Of a stretch of 24,767 nucleotides of DNA, positions 1-8,367 are shown piece by piece. Source of the DNA: CAZLXG01 sp964563585 (GTDB lineage: Bacteria > Bacteroidota > Bacteroidia > Flavobacteriales > Flavobacteriaceae); contig CAZLXG010000035.1 of NCBI GenBank assembly GCA_964563585.1, positions 1-24,767 on the forward strand, written 5' to 3'. Numbering within the stretch: the first letter of the stretch is position 1; each line of letters opens with the position of its first letter. Below the pieces are notes generated by a model that searched no databases, had not been told where the DNA came from, and saw nothing but the letters and a program-made list of their open reading frames with translations. The translations under genes and the position numbers were made by a program.

Positions 1-13
1 GCCACAGTTCTTT

Positions 14-27
14 GTTGTGGGTAGTTA
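14..27 (-). repeat. Left 14-bp inverted repeat of the DUF262 cassette
   Basis: Read outward on the minus strand this is TAACTACCCACAAC. It begins at the TAA stop codon of the downstream DUF262 gene. It matches TAATTACCCACAAC at 4044-4057, read outward on the plus strand, at 13 of 14 positions. The two copies bracket exactly the two-gene cassette. The left copy is also one arm of a small hairpin (CCACA at 2-6 pairing with TGTGG at 16-20), so part of it could belong to a transcription terminator whose tail lies outside the window. Confidence 0.5.
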
Positions 28-2217
28 TTCTTGTTCTACCTCTCTAAGTTTATTACATATTTCATTTACTTTATTCTTAATTTCTAATTCTGGAAGTGAT
101 ATTATATTTCCGTCAAAATTTAGTTCTACTAACAATTTTGTAATTTCATCTGGCACTACTATCTTATTTCTATCAAAGAACTTAATTGTGTATTGATTTT
201 CTTTTTTATATGAAATATCAATTGCAAAAAGATTTTCTTTATATTTGAAATTATCTATTACTATGCAAGGTCTATCCCAAGAAGTACTTTCCCAATACCA
301 AGATTTATTTGAAAATGGCAGGAACTCTTTCTGGTTTAGTTCTCGTTTGAATAAATCCCAACTATATAACTCTCTATGACGACCATTCATTTGTTTTTTT
401 GATAATAAATAGATTTCATCATCAGAATACCAACGTATTTGTCTATTCTGACAGTAAGAGATATTATCGGGATTTTCAATTATTAATTTGCGCCAATCGG
501 TAACACCGTGTTTTTTTATTATTTCTTTTAAGTCGCTGATTATATTTGTATTATCAATGCTATCAAGTAGTTCTTTTAGAAACAAAGTACCTTTATCATC
601 ATTGAATACTTTTCTCCAATTATCAAGTTTTGTTCTTAATGCTTCTTCAAAATTACAAAATGTCGAATTTTCAGTATTACCAACTTGTGGAAGAAAATCC
701 CCTTTTGTTAGTAGTGCTCTTTGAAATAAAAAATTATGATTTTCTCTTAAATCAGAACTAAATAATTTAAATAACTTTGTTGAATAATCTGCAAAAAGGT
801 TTTTGTCATAATTACCATCTTCATTTTTTGAATATTGTAAAATGAAACCTATTTGCCCATCAAAATATGAATGCTGTTCAATTGTTATAAATAAGTCTTC
901 CCATTTAGCATCTTTTAATATTAAGGCTGATTTTAAACCTTCTTCGTCTCTCTGTAATTTTGAAAAATATTTGATTGTATCACTTGAAGAACTTACAAAA
1001 GTGTAAATATTTGAAATATTCTTGCTCAATTCATTAATTGAACGTAGTGCATTCATATATGGGACAGTCTCTTCAATACGAGTATTATTAATGAGGTTTT
1101 TTGTTATTCTTAACCACCGTTTGCGTTCCTTTTTATCAATTATTTTATTTGTAAAAATAAAACTTAGAGAATAAAAATGAAGGCGTTCTACATAATATCT
1201 TGTTTTCTTCTTATTATCGTGAGAAAATAAAAAGTTAATAAATATATCTAATTCATCCTCATAACTCATTAATCCATCTAAAATATTTTTAAGACTATTT
1301 ACACTATCAATATCATTGAAAACAGTATTATATGTGTCAAAAAGATCATAATTATCAATAAACTCTTTATCAATGTCATTTGTCTCTGTGTAGAAATTTA
1401 GAGTAATATTCTTAAAGAAGTTAAAGAATTTTTCATCGACATTTTCTGTTACTATTTCCGAATTTCTATTTTTCTCTAAATTCCAGAAAATATCTAACCA
1501 TTCATTATCTAATTTAGATTTATCTTCAATTGTTTTCAGATAATTAGAAAAATTTGCTTTGAAATTTTCAAATTCAGTAAGAGGCTTGCCTCTTGCATTC
1601 ATTTTGATATAAAGCTCATCTGTTAATTTGAATTCTTCAAGTGGCAAAAATTGAAATGATATATTTATTTCTTTTTCTAATTTTTCAAATAATGAAATTT
1701 CAATATCTTTAAATTTATTATGTATTAAGTCTAACATATTTAACATTGCAGATACTGTTGGGTCAAGTTCCCAAGATAAAAAATACCATTTACTATCAGT
1801 TATTACATCGCTAATTGTACCATTAATTGTGTCATAATCAATATTTTCAGACACAAGATTTTTGCAAAAATCTCCTGAACTAACTCTCGTCTCATAGGTG
1901 AATTTTAAAAGAACATCTTTCACTTCGTCAGTTAACCTATCTTCTTTTAGTGCAACATACCAATGAATTAGAAAAAGCGTTGTTAAACGTTGTTGACCAT
2001 CAAGAGGTATGAGTATTTTATTATCTACTCTACCATAAACAAAATCAAGATTTAATTCCTCACTATGTAGTATTGAATTTCTAATGTCATCCAAGAATTT
2101 ATCAACGATTTTAACTATTGAACTATCTGTTCTACCTTGTGAATAATCCCGTTGAATTTTTGGAATTTCAATCTTATAATTATTCAATAATTCCCAAAAA
2201 GTATATTTAGTTTTCAT
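25..2217 (-). CDS. DUF262 domain protein without recognisable HNH domain, second gene of a two-gene GmrSD-like cassette
   Basis: The protein has 730 aa. The DUF262 (ParB/sulfiredoxin-like) N-terminus is clear: IQRDYSQGR at residues 21-29, DGQQRLTT at 73-80, and the family block around LYIKMNARGKPL at 202-213. In characterised relatives (GmrS half of GmrSD, SspE, BrxU) the DGQQR core is linked to NTP hydrolysis and gates nuclease activity. The long helical middle and the C-terminus (NGRHRELYSWDLFK at 611-624, then a beta-rich stretch) show no DUF1524 His-Me motif, so this subunit may sense or regulate rather than cut, or may hold an unrecognised nuclease. The start codon lies inside the last 11 nt of the upstream DUF262 gene, which indicates translational coupling. 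The family call is firm. The defence role is inferred from the family and the pairing. Confidence 0.85.
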   Translation of the reverse strand: MKTKYTFWELLNNYKIEIPKIQRDYSQGRTDSSIVKIVDKFLDDIRNSILHSEELNLDFVYGRVDNKILIPLDGQQRLTTLFLIHWYVALKEDRLTDEVKDVLLKFTYETRVSSGDFCKNLVSENIDYDTINGTISDVITDSKWYFLSWELDPTVSAMLNMLDLIHNKFKDIEISLFEKLEKEINISFQFLPLEEFKLTDELYIKMNARGKPLTEFENFKANFSNYLKTIEDKSKLDNEWLDIFWNLEKNRNSEIVTENVDEKFFNFFKNITLNFYTETNDIDKEFIDNYDLFDTYNTVFNDIDSVNSLKNILDGLMSYEDELDIFINFLFSHDNKKKTRYYVERLHFYSLSFIFTNKIIDKKERKRWLRITKNLINNTRIEETVPYMNALRSINELSKNISNIYTFVSSSSDTIKYFSKLQRDEEGLKSALILKDAKWEDLFITIEQHSYFDGQIGFILQYSKNEDGNYDKNLFADYSTKLFKLFSSDLRENHNFLFQRALLTKGDFLPQVGNTENSTFCNFEEALRTKLDNWRKVFNDDKGTLFLKELLDSIDNTNIISDLKEIIKKHGVTDWRKLIIENPDNISYCQNRQIRWYSDDEIYLLSKKQMNGRHRELYSWDLFKRELNQKEFLPFSNKSWYWESTSWDRPCIVIDNFKYKENLFAIDISYKKENQYTIKFFDRNKIVVPDEITKLLVELNFDGNIISLPELEIKNKVNEICNKLREVEQE

Positions 2218-3985
2218 TTGTTATTTTTTCATTAGGTAAATAATTAATTAGAATTGCTCTAAATTCTTCTAAATATGCATCTCTATCTTTCTTTGTCCAA
2301 GTAGAGTTTTGCATAACATCTTTGCTGTAATATTTAAGAAATACATTTTTTGTGCAAATAGGAATAAAAGACCCTTTTTCATCAAGTTCAATTATCTTGT
2401 CTCTTTTTATCGGAAAAACATTATTGTTCAATGCCGAATTGTCATCTGTTGAAAGTAGTGCCATATTATCAATAGTATGAATGTTAACACTATCTTCCTC
2501 AGTATATTTTTTAAATATTTCTTCTTGCAGATTAACAAAACTATCAAGGTCTATTTTATCTTCTTCTAAAACTTCATTTATTCTTTTTACCAATTCTTCT
2601 TCATTGGAATTTTTAAAATATACTTTTTGTTCCTCTAATAGTAATATCCTTTGCTTATCAGTCTTTAAATCTTCTGAATTTTGAGCGTGAATGTGTTCTA
2701 AACTCCATTTTTCATTAATATATCTCTCAAATGGGAACTTTGTATATCTGCTATTCATTGTTGAAATCACATTAAACAAAAGCAATATATCCCTTATGAA
2801 ATAACTATCATCTTCATAAGTAAGTTCCCTAAGTGTTAATTCCTTTTTACTGAGATAACTTTTTATATCATTTCCTATAAGTTTTATTAATTCCTTTTTA
2901 AAATCAGATTTTAAACTATTATTAGATAATGCTTTGATTTGCTCAACGTCCTTACCTATATGAATTAAAAAGCCTATTAAATGATAATATTCATTATTAT
3001 TAAACCATTCTTCAAAAGTCCTAAAATATGTTTTTATCTCTTCCCATAACTCATCTTTTGTTTTTATATCATTATTTATGAGGTTGTTAAACACGTAAAA
3101 AGTATAGTATTTATCCATTGATTTGTTGATTTCAATAGATACTTTGTCTTGATATTTATTTGCAATCAAATCAAATATGAATTCAATTTTAGTTGGCTTT
3201 GAATTATTTGATTTATTTAAGAAAAACCAAAATTTCTTATCTTGCAATGTGTTTTCAATATTATCCCATTCGTACGCAAGTTTATTTTGATGTTTTTCTT
3301 TTTCCATATCAGTCTGGTTTCCATTAATAAAAAATAACGCCTTAATAAGTTCTGCATTTGTTAATGGAATTTTACCCATATTTATTCTTGTGAAAATATT
3401 TTTTGCTTCAATCTCACTTTGGGTTTTCACTTCATACCAAATAAATCTCACATTATTTGCAATATCCTTTTTATCTCTATAATCAACTTTTAACAGAGTA
3501 TTTAAAAAATCGGCTTTATTAATACTGTTATCCTCAAACCATTTCTTTATTATCAAAAATGCTTGGCTTATATGATAAAAGTCAATATTTTTATTGTTTA
3601 CATTCTCAGTTTGTAAAATTTCTTCTAAAAACTTTTTACTACTGTATTCTTCTTTCTCACGTGTTTCATATGATATTGAAAATTTTTTAGATGAACTAAA
3701 CACTATTTTTCTTGCGTCTTCAAGATATGATAATATTATATATAGCGTAGTAAGTCTTTGTTGTCCATCAATAACTTCCCAAGTTTTATTTTCGTTCTCA
3801 GTTACTACAATTGGTTGAAGACAATAAAATTCTCCTTTTTCTTTATCCTTTTTTTGAAATTCAATAATGTCATCCAACAAATCAACAACTTGTCTTTTTT
3901 TCCAACGATACCCCCTTTGGTATGACGGAATGAAAAAATCTTTTTCTAATAATTTCTCAATTGGTATTAATTCTAATTTATCCAT
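2207..3985 (-). CDS. DUF262 + DUF1524 (GmrSD-like) putative type IV restriction or phage-defence nuclease
   Basis: The protein has 592 aa from the chosen ATG at 3985. N-terminal DUF262 shows SYQRGYRW (residues 21-28), DGQQRLTT (73-80) and the conserved block INMGKIPLTNAELIKA (about 201-216). The C-terminus has a DUF1524-type His-Me finger signature: LEHIHAQN with H431/H433/N436, then DNMALL...N..FPIKR at about 506-528. This is the fused GmrS-GmrD layout known from modification-dependent endonucleases and SspE-like proteins. An upstream in-frame ATG at 4027 is unlikely: the DNA between holds a TACTTTTG promoter-like element and the extra residues are not family-like. The gene is first in an operon with the following DUF262 gene (11-nt overlap). 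The target, whether modified DNA, phosphorothioate or a phage signal, cannot be read from sequence. Confidence 0.88.
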   Translation of the reverse strand: MDKLELIPIEKLLEKDFFIPSYQRGYRWKKRQVVDLLDDIIEFQKKDKEKGEFYCLQPIVVTENENKTWEVIDGQQRLTTLYIILSYLEDARKIVFSSSKKFSISYETREKEEYSSKKFLEEILQTENVNNKNIDFYHISQAFLIIKKWFEDNSINKADFLNTLLKVDYRDKKDIANNVRFIWYEVKTQSEIEAKNIFTRINMGKIPLTNAELIKALFFINGNQTDMEKEKHQNKLAYEWDNIENTLQDKKFWFFLNKSNNSKPTKIEFIFDLIANKYQDKVSIEINKSMDKYYTFYVFNNLINNDIKTKDELWEEIKTYFRTFEEWFNNNEYYHLIGFLIHIGKDVEQIKALSNNSLKSDFKKELIKLIGNDIKSYLSKKELTLRELTYEDDSYFIRDILLLFNVISTMNSRYTKFPFERYINEKWSLEHIHAQNSEDLKTDKQRILLLEEQKVYFKNSNEEELVKRINEVLEEDKIDLDSFVNLQEEIFKKYTEEDSVNIHTIDNMALLSTDDNSALNNNVFPIKRDKIIELDEKGSFIPICTKNVFLKYYSKDVMQNSTWTKKDRDAYLEEFRAILINYLPNEKITNEN

Positions 3986-4002
3986 ATTATTTATTTTTCT
4001 TT

Positions 4003-4010
4003 CAAAAGTA
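4003..4010 (-). promoter_or_regulatory. Candidate -7 element (TAnnTTTG) for the DUF262 operon
   Basis: The minus strand reads TACTTTTG, matching the Bacteroidota -7 consensus TAnnTTTG, 17 bp before the start codon at 3985. A TTTGACA-like box lies 14 bp further upstream (around 4022-4028), closer than the usual 17-23 bp. The position supports 3985 over 4027 as the start. Confidence 0.35.
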
Positions 4011-4043
4011 AATCTCTTTAATGTCAAAGTATGTCGTTCTCTC

Positions 4044-4057
4044 TAATTACCCACAAC
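4044..4057 (+). repeat. Right 14-bp inverted repeat of the DUF262 cassette
   Basis: TAATTACCCACAAC, the inverted partner of the repeat at 14-27 (13/14 identical). It lies upstream of the cassette promoter, so it encloses the whole transcription unit. No flanking target duplication is visible and no transposase or recombinase gene lies in the window. Confidence 0.5.
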
Positions 4058-4155
4058 TAGGAAAAAACAATTTTCACTTGTTATATAAATAGATAGGTTT
4101 TTGACGCAACCAATTGTTAAATTTCTCATCTATTAAATAACTAAATAATCACGAC

Positions 4156-4242
4156 ATGAAAATACTTTTAATAATAGCTGTTCTTATTGTTATTAATTTA
4201 ATTCTATTAACATTTAGTATAAACAAAAAAACAGACCCTTGA
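4156..4242 (+). CDS. Candidate 28-aa single-pass membrane microprotein
   Basis: The ORF is ATG to TGA, 28 codons. It encodes a very hydrophobic stretch (about residues 3-20, rich in I, L and V) followed by a short polar tail with KKTD. It fits a one-helix membrane peptide. No Shine-Dalgarno is visible and AT-rich DNA yields such runs by chance. It lies between the DUF262 promoter region and the end of the DPP III gene, and its last codons overlap the hairpin at 4228-4258. No homologue is recognised. Confidence 0.25.
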   Translation: MKILLIIAVLIVINLILLTFSINKKTDP

Positions 4243-4258
4243 ATAACGAATCTGTTTT
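4225..4258 (-). terminator. Intrinsic terminator of the DPP III gene
   Basis: Arms AAAACAGA (4228-4235) and TCTGTTTT (4251-4258) are perfectly complementary over 8 bp around a 15-nt loop. On the minus strand the hairpin is followed by a T run, 22 nt after the DPP III stop codon, as expected for a Rho-independent terminator. The stem is GC-poor, so strength is uncertain. Confidence 0.55.
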
Positions 4259-4280
4259 AAATATTACTTTAAATTTAAGT

Positions 4281-6317
4281 TTAATTAACCTCTGGTAAAA
4301 AACTATAATTCTTGCTATAGTTTAACATTTGACCAAGAAATGTTTTTGGCTGTGTTACTTTTACCGCTATTATTTCTCCAGCATCATTTTTCTCTGCTAC
4401 TAAAACCGGATTTACAAAACCACTATATGGCGCTGATGTAAATTGCTTATTACGTTCTAAAACCTCAGCATGAATTGCTTGATCTACTTTCACACCATAA
4501 CCTTCTACTAAAGCTTCTACAGCTGCAAAATCACCTTCAGATTTAATCCGTTGAGTTTCACGTAATAATTGTCCAAAAAGGTCATGTAGTTTTTCGTAAT
4601 CATTAATATTGAAATAGGTTTTTCCGTCACGCAATATTTTTTCAATTACATTGTCCTTAGCTCCTTTTTCAAAAACCCAAGCAGAAACCCATTGTCTATT
4701 TCTCATATGCGCTTCCTCTACATCATCACCTAAATTTAATCTAATTAATTGTGTGATTAAACCATTTCGAATATAACCATCGTAAGCAGTTTTACCAACA
4801 AATTTCCAATCTTCAACTAAACCTAATTCTTGTAATTTAGAATTATATAGATAATATAACCCTACTAAATCTGCACGACCTTCTTCTAAAGTTGATGCAT
4901 AATTTTTAAGTGTTTCTTTTGTTTCTCCAACTCCCGGATTTAATTGCCCTGATGCATGACCAATCACTTCGTGAAGTGCTGTGTGCAACTTATCTGCTAA
5001 CTGACCATATTTTTCTTCTAACTCATATTCTTCATCATCGTTTACAAATTCTTTTAAACGACCACTTCCTTTTGCATTATTATATGCGCCTATAATATTT
5101 CCTAAAGACACCGATTTACTTCCAACAGCAGCTCGTATCCAGTTAGCATTTGGTAAATTAACACCAATTGGCGTACTTGGTGATGCATCGCCTGCTTCGC
5201 CTGCTACATTTACCACTTTATAAGTAACTCCTACAACATTTTTCTTTTTATGCGCATCCATTAAAGGTGAATTATCTTCAAACCACTGTGCGTTTCCTGA
5301 AACCACAGACATTTTTTTAGACATGTCAAAGTCTTTAATCTGAACCACAGTTTCGTAAGAGCCTCTATAACCCATTGGGTCGTTATATACTTCAATAAAA
5401 CTGTTAATGTAATCTATATTTCCATCGGTTGCGGCAGTCCAAGCTACATTATAATCGTCCCAAGTTTGTAAATCTCCTGTATTGTAATATTTAATTAATA
5501 AACCTAAAGCATTTCCTTGCGCTTCATTTTCAGCAACGCCTTGTGCTAAGGTTAACCATTTAACAATTTCGTCAATCGCAGCGCCATACAAACCACCAGA
5601 TTTATAAACACGCTCTTTTAACACACCATTTTTTTTTACTAATTGAGAATTCAATCCATAAGACAATGGCTTTTTAGAATCTGCAGATTTTATTTTTTTA
5701 TAAAATGATGCCACATCAGTATTAGTAACATTAGGTCCATAAAAATTTACAGCACTTTCTAGAATATTGTCAACACCTTTTGCTTGATTTACTTTTTTTG
5801 CATCTTTATCATTAAAAATAACATCAAAAGCTTCACCGTCAAGAACTGTATTTGTTTTTCCTAAAAGCTCTTTTAAATAATCTGCTGAAAATCCAGGTTT
5901 AATTTTTGCATTTGAATAATGATGATGAATCCCATTACTGAACCATACACGCTTTAAATACGTTTCGAAAGCATTCCAATTATCAGAAGTTGTTTCACCT
6001 TTATTATTAGTATACGCATGCTCTAACGCTTTTCTTATTTTTAAGTTATGTCTGTAGTTTTGGTCCCACATAATATCGCGACCAGACAATCCAGCTTGCG
6101 TTAAATAATACACTAATTTTTGTTCCTTTAGTGTTAAATTTTCCCAACCTGGAATTTGATAACGTAACACTTTAATATCTGCAAATTGCTCTACATTATA
6201 ATTAAATGTAGTCTCTTCAGTATTCATTGTTTCCTTATTTTTTTCCTGTTTTTCGTTACCACATGATAATAAAACAGTAGCTATTAAGGCTATACTAAAT
6301 ATTGATTTTAAATTCAT
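4281..6317 (-). CDS. Dipeptidyl peptidase III family lipoprotein (zinc metallopeptidase M49)
   Basis: The protein has 678 aa and removes dipeptides from the N-terminus of oligopeptides. The M49 zinc site is visible: HEVIGH at residues 449-454 (zinc ligands H449 and H454, catalytic E450) and EEGRAD at 478-483 (third ligand probably E479). The roughly 30-residue spacing between motifs matches the short bacterial form known from Bacteroides thetaiotaomicron DPP III rather than the longer human one. The N-terminus is a lipoprotein signal with lipobox LLSC, C19 being lipidated, so the mature enzyme should sit on a periplasmic-side membrane or the outer membrane. It is transcribed alone, with its own terminator and a divergent neighbour. 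Confidence 0.93.
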   Translation of the reverse strand: MNLKSIFSIALIATVLLSCGNEKQEKNKETMNTEETTFNYNVEQFADIKVLRYQIPGWENLTLKEQKLVYYLTQAGLSGRDIMWDQNYRHNLKIRKALEHAYTNNKGETTSDNWNAFETYLKRVWFSNGIHHHYSNAKIKPGFSADYLKELLGKTNTVLDGEAFDVIFNDKDAKKVNQAKGVDNILESAVNFYGPNVTNTDVASFYKKIKSADSKKPLSYGLNSQLVKKNGVLKERVYKSGGLYGAAIDEIVKWLTLAQGVAENEAQGNALGLLIKYYNTGDLQTWDDYNVAWTAATDGNIDYINSFIEVYNDPMGYRGSYETVVQIKDFDMSKKMSVVSGNAQWFEDNSPLMDAHKKKNVVGVTYKVVNVAGEAGDASPSTPIGVNLPNANWIRAAVGSKSVSLGNIIGAYNNAKGSGRLKEFVNDDEEYELEEKYGQLADKLHTALHEVIGHASGQLNPGVGETKETLKNYASTLEEGRADLVGLYYLYNSKLQELGLVEDWKFVGKTAYDGYIRNGLITQLIRLNLGDDVEEAHMRNRQWVSAWVFEKGAKDNVIEKILRDGKTYFNINDYEKLHDLFGQLLRETQRIKSEGDFAAVEALVEGYGVKVDQAIHAEVLERNKQFTSAPYSGFVNPVLVAEKNDAGEIIAVKVTQPKTFLGQMLNYSKNYSFLPEVN

Positions 6318-6465
6318 TATATATTTATTTAACTGGATTTGTAAGAATTGTGATAAAAATGACCTTGAAATTATTGATTCTTTTGAAATATTCTTTTTTG
6401 TTTATTGAATACTTATTTTTTATACAACAAATGTAACAATTTATTAAACGAAATTTTAAAATGTG

Positions 6466-6473
6466 TATCTTTG
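6466..6473 (+). promoter_or_regulatory. Candidate -7 element for the SRPBCC-crcB operon
   Basis: TATCTTTG matches TAnnTTTG and lies 28 bp upstream of the ATG at 6502. No good TTG -33 box is seen at the usual spacing. Its location inside the alternative GTG-started extension argues that the extension is not translated. Confidence 0.4.
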
Positions 6474-6501
6474 GTTTCATTCTTTTTTAAAAATCAAAAA
6501 A

Positions 6502-7521
6502 ATGAAAGCTCTCAAATACATTTTATTCCTATTATTAATTGCTATTATTGGAATTGCCATTTATATTGCTGTACAACCAAACGCATTTGAAGTTAAACGA
6601 GAACGTATTATTAATGCACCCGCAGCGGTTATATACAACAACGTTATAGATTTTAAAAACTGGAAAGATTGGTCTGCATGGCTTGAAGCTGACCCAACTA
6701 TGGAAATTACCTATGGAGAACAAACTAAAGGCGTTGGCGGTTATCAATCGTGGATAGATAAAAAGGGTACTGGAAATATGAAAACACTTGCTACAACGCC
6801 AAATGTTTCTATTGAACATGAAATGCAATTTGATGATTACGAACCATCAAAAATAAATTGGAGTTTCGAACCAACTAGTAATGGAAAAACCAAAGTAACT
6901 TGGAAAATGAATAACGATAAAGCACCTTTTATTTTTAAAGGAATTGCAGCTTTTTCAGGTGGATTTGATAATATGATTGGTCCAGATTTTGAACGCGGAT
7001 TAGAAAAACTTGATAGCATTGTGGTTGAAAGCACTAAAAAATTCAACATAACTATTGAAGGCATAAAAGAATATGGTGGCGGTTTTTACTTATACAAAAC
7101 TACTAATGCAAACAATGCAAATATAAGCGTAAAAATGGCACAGCAATATGGTGTTTTAATGAGTTACATTGGACAAAACAATATACAAATGGCTGGCATG
7201 CCATTAACAGTTTATAACGAAATGAATAACGAAACTGGAACTATAATTATGAGTAACGGTATTCCTGTTACAGAAAAAATAGACTTACCAGCCAATAGCG
7301 ATATTTCCTGTGGTTACATACCAAAAACTAAAGTATTAAAAACAGTGTTATTAGGTAATTATACTAATTTACCACAAGCTTGGGCAGAAACTATGACGCA
7401 TTTAGCAAAAAATGTTTTAGAAACTTCCGATATTAAACCTTTTGAAATTTATACAACCGACCCAAGCCAAGTACCAAATCCTGCCGATTGGAGAACAGAA
7501 ATTTATATCCCAATAAAATAA
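6502..7521 (+). CDS. Membrane-anchored SRPBCC + GyrI-like effector-binding domain protein
   Basis: The protein has 339 aa. A single N-terminal membrane helix (about residues 4-24) is followed by an SRPBCC/polyketide-cyclase-like domain (about 28-175, with the typical block around IINAPAAVIYNNVIDFKNWKDW) and a GyrI-like/AraC effector-binding domain (about 180-339). Both folds form small-molecule pockets, but no ligand can be named. The start is taken at 6502 rather than a GTG at 6463 because the hydrophobic anchor begins here and a promoter-like TATCTTTG lies in the extension. It ends directly against crcB, with zero nucleotides between the TAA and the next ATG, so the two are probably co-transcribed. 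Confidence 0.8.
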   Translation: MKALKYILFLLLIAIIGIAIYIAVQPNAFEVKRERIINAPAAVIYNNVIDFKNWKDWSAWLEADPTMEITYGEQTKGVGGYQSWIDKKGTGNMKTLATTPNVSIEHEMQFDDYEPSKINWSFEPTSNGKTKVTWKMNNDKAPFIFKGIAAFSGGFDNMIGPDFERGLEKLDSIVVESTKKFNITIEGIKEYGGGFYLYKTTNANNANISVKMAQQYGVLMSYIGQNNIQMAGMPLTVYNEMNNETGTIIMSNGIPVTEKIDLPANSDISCGYIPKTKVLKTVLLGNYTNLPQAWAETMTHLAKNVLETSDIKPFEIYTTDPSQVPNPADWRTEIYIPIK

Positions 7522-7884
7522 ATGAAGCAAATCTTATTAGTTTTTATTGGTGGTGGTTTTGGTAGTGTTTTACGTTTTATTATTGGAAAATATTTAAATC
7601 AATCTGGTGGTATTCCATACGGGACATTTGCAGCCAACATTTTAGGCAGTTTACTTATTGGTATTATACTTGGTTTGGCAGCAAAAAACAATACACTTTC
7701 GCAAAACCAAACTTTATTATTGGCAACAGGTTTTTGTGGTGGTTTTACAACCTTTTCAACCTTTGCCTACGAGAATGCTAACTTTTTAAAAACCGGAGAT
7801 TTTACAAGTTTTGCAATTTATACTATTGCTAGTTTTGTAATTGGATTTCTAGCTGTGTTTTTAGGTTTGTATTTGGTGAAGTAA
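7522..7884 (+). CDS. crcB: Fluoride-specific ion channel CrcB/Fluc
   Basis: The protein has 120 aa and four predicted membrane helices. It exports fluoride as an antiparallel dimer in the inner membrane. Family motifs are present: GGGFGSVLRF (residues 10-19), GTFAANILGS (34-43, with the pore asparagine N39) and GFCGGFTTFST (70-80, with the two Phe-box phenylalanines F75 and F78). Length is typical. It begins immediately after the stop of the SRPBCC protein, with no space for its own promoter or a fluoride riboswitch, so expression appears tied to that gene. Confidence 0.95.
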   Translation: MKQILLVFIGGGFGSVLRFIIGKYLNQSGGIPYGTFAANILGSLLIGIILGLAAKNNTLSQNQTLLLATGFCGGFTTFSTFAYENANFLKTGDFTSFAIYTIASFVIGFLAVFLGLYLVK

Positions 7885-7921
7885 TGATACTTGATTTTGT
7901 AAGAAAAAATAATATAAAAAC

Positions 7922-8365
7922 ATGCAAAACATCAATCTTAAACACTTCAAATTTTCTAAACCATTAGAAATTCGATGGAATGATTTAGACGCCTTACAAC
8001 ATGTAAATAATGTGTTTTATTTTGACTATTTTCAAACTGGACGTGGATATTATATGCCAACTGTTACTAAACAATGGGATTGGACTAAAAATATGTTTGT
8101 TATAGCACATATAGAATGTGATTATTTTAAAGAATTAAAGTTAACAGCAGTAAATCCTTCTATAAAAATGAGAACCACATCTATAAAAACTAAAAGTTTT
8201 GAAATTGAATATTTAATTACAAGTATAGATAAAGAAGGACATGAAAAAATACATGCTAGAGGTAAAAGTATACAAGTTCTAATTAATCCTTTACAAGGAA
8301 AATCTATCGAAATTCCTGATTGGTTGCGAACTAGTTTAATGGAATATGAGCCTCACTTAAATTAA
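7922..8365 (+). CDS. Acyl-CoA thioesterase, hotdog fold (4-HBT family)
   Basis: The protein has 147 aa and should hydrolyse an acyl-CoA thioester in the cytoplasm. The diagnostic 4-hydroxybenzoyl-CoA-thioesterase-type block is near the N-terminus: RWNDLDALQHVNN at residues 18-30, with the family's catalytic acidic residue in the W-x-D-x-D segment (D21/D23) and the conserved HVNN. Length is normal. The substrate cannot be assigned. It lies 37 nt after crcB and could be read through from that operon. It ends 2 nt from the convergent DUF1684 gene, with no terminator visible between them. Confidence 0.88.
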   Translation: MQNINLKHFKFSKPLEIRWNDLDALQHVNNVFYFDYFQTGRGYYMPTVTKQWDWTKNMFVIAHIECDYFKELKLTAVNPSIKMRTTSIKTKSFEIEYLITSIDKEGHEKIHARGKSIQVLINPLQGKSIEIPDWLRTSLMEYEPHLN

Positions 8366-8367
8366 AC

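Noticed and set aside
3986..4027. N-terminal extension of the first DUF262 protein from the ATG at 4027
   Set aside because: It spans a promoter-like TACTTTTG, and the 14 extra residues precede the family-like MDKLELIPIEKLL start.
6463..6501. GTG-started extension of the SRPBCC protein
   Set aside because: It overlaps the TATCTTTG -7 motif and puts 13 residues before the natural membrane anchor.
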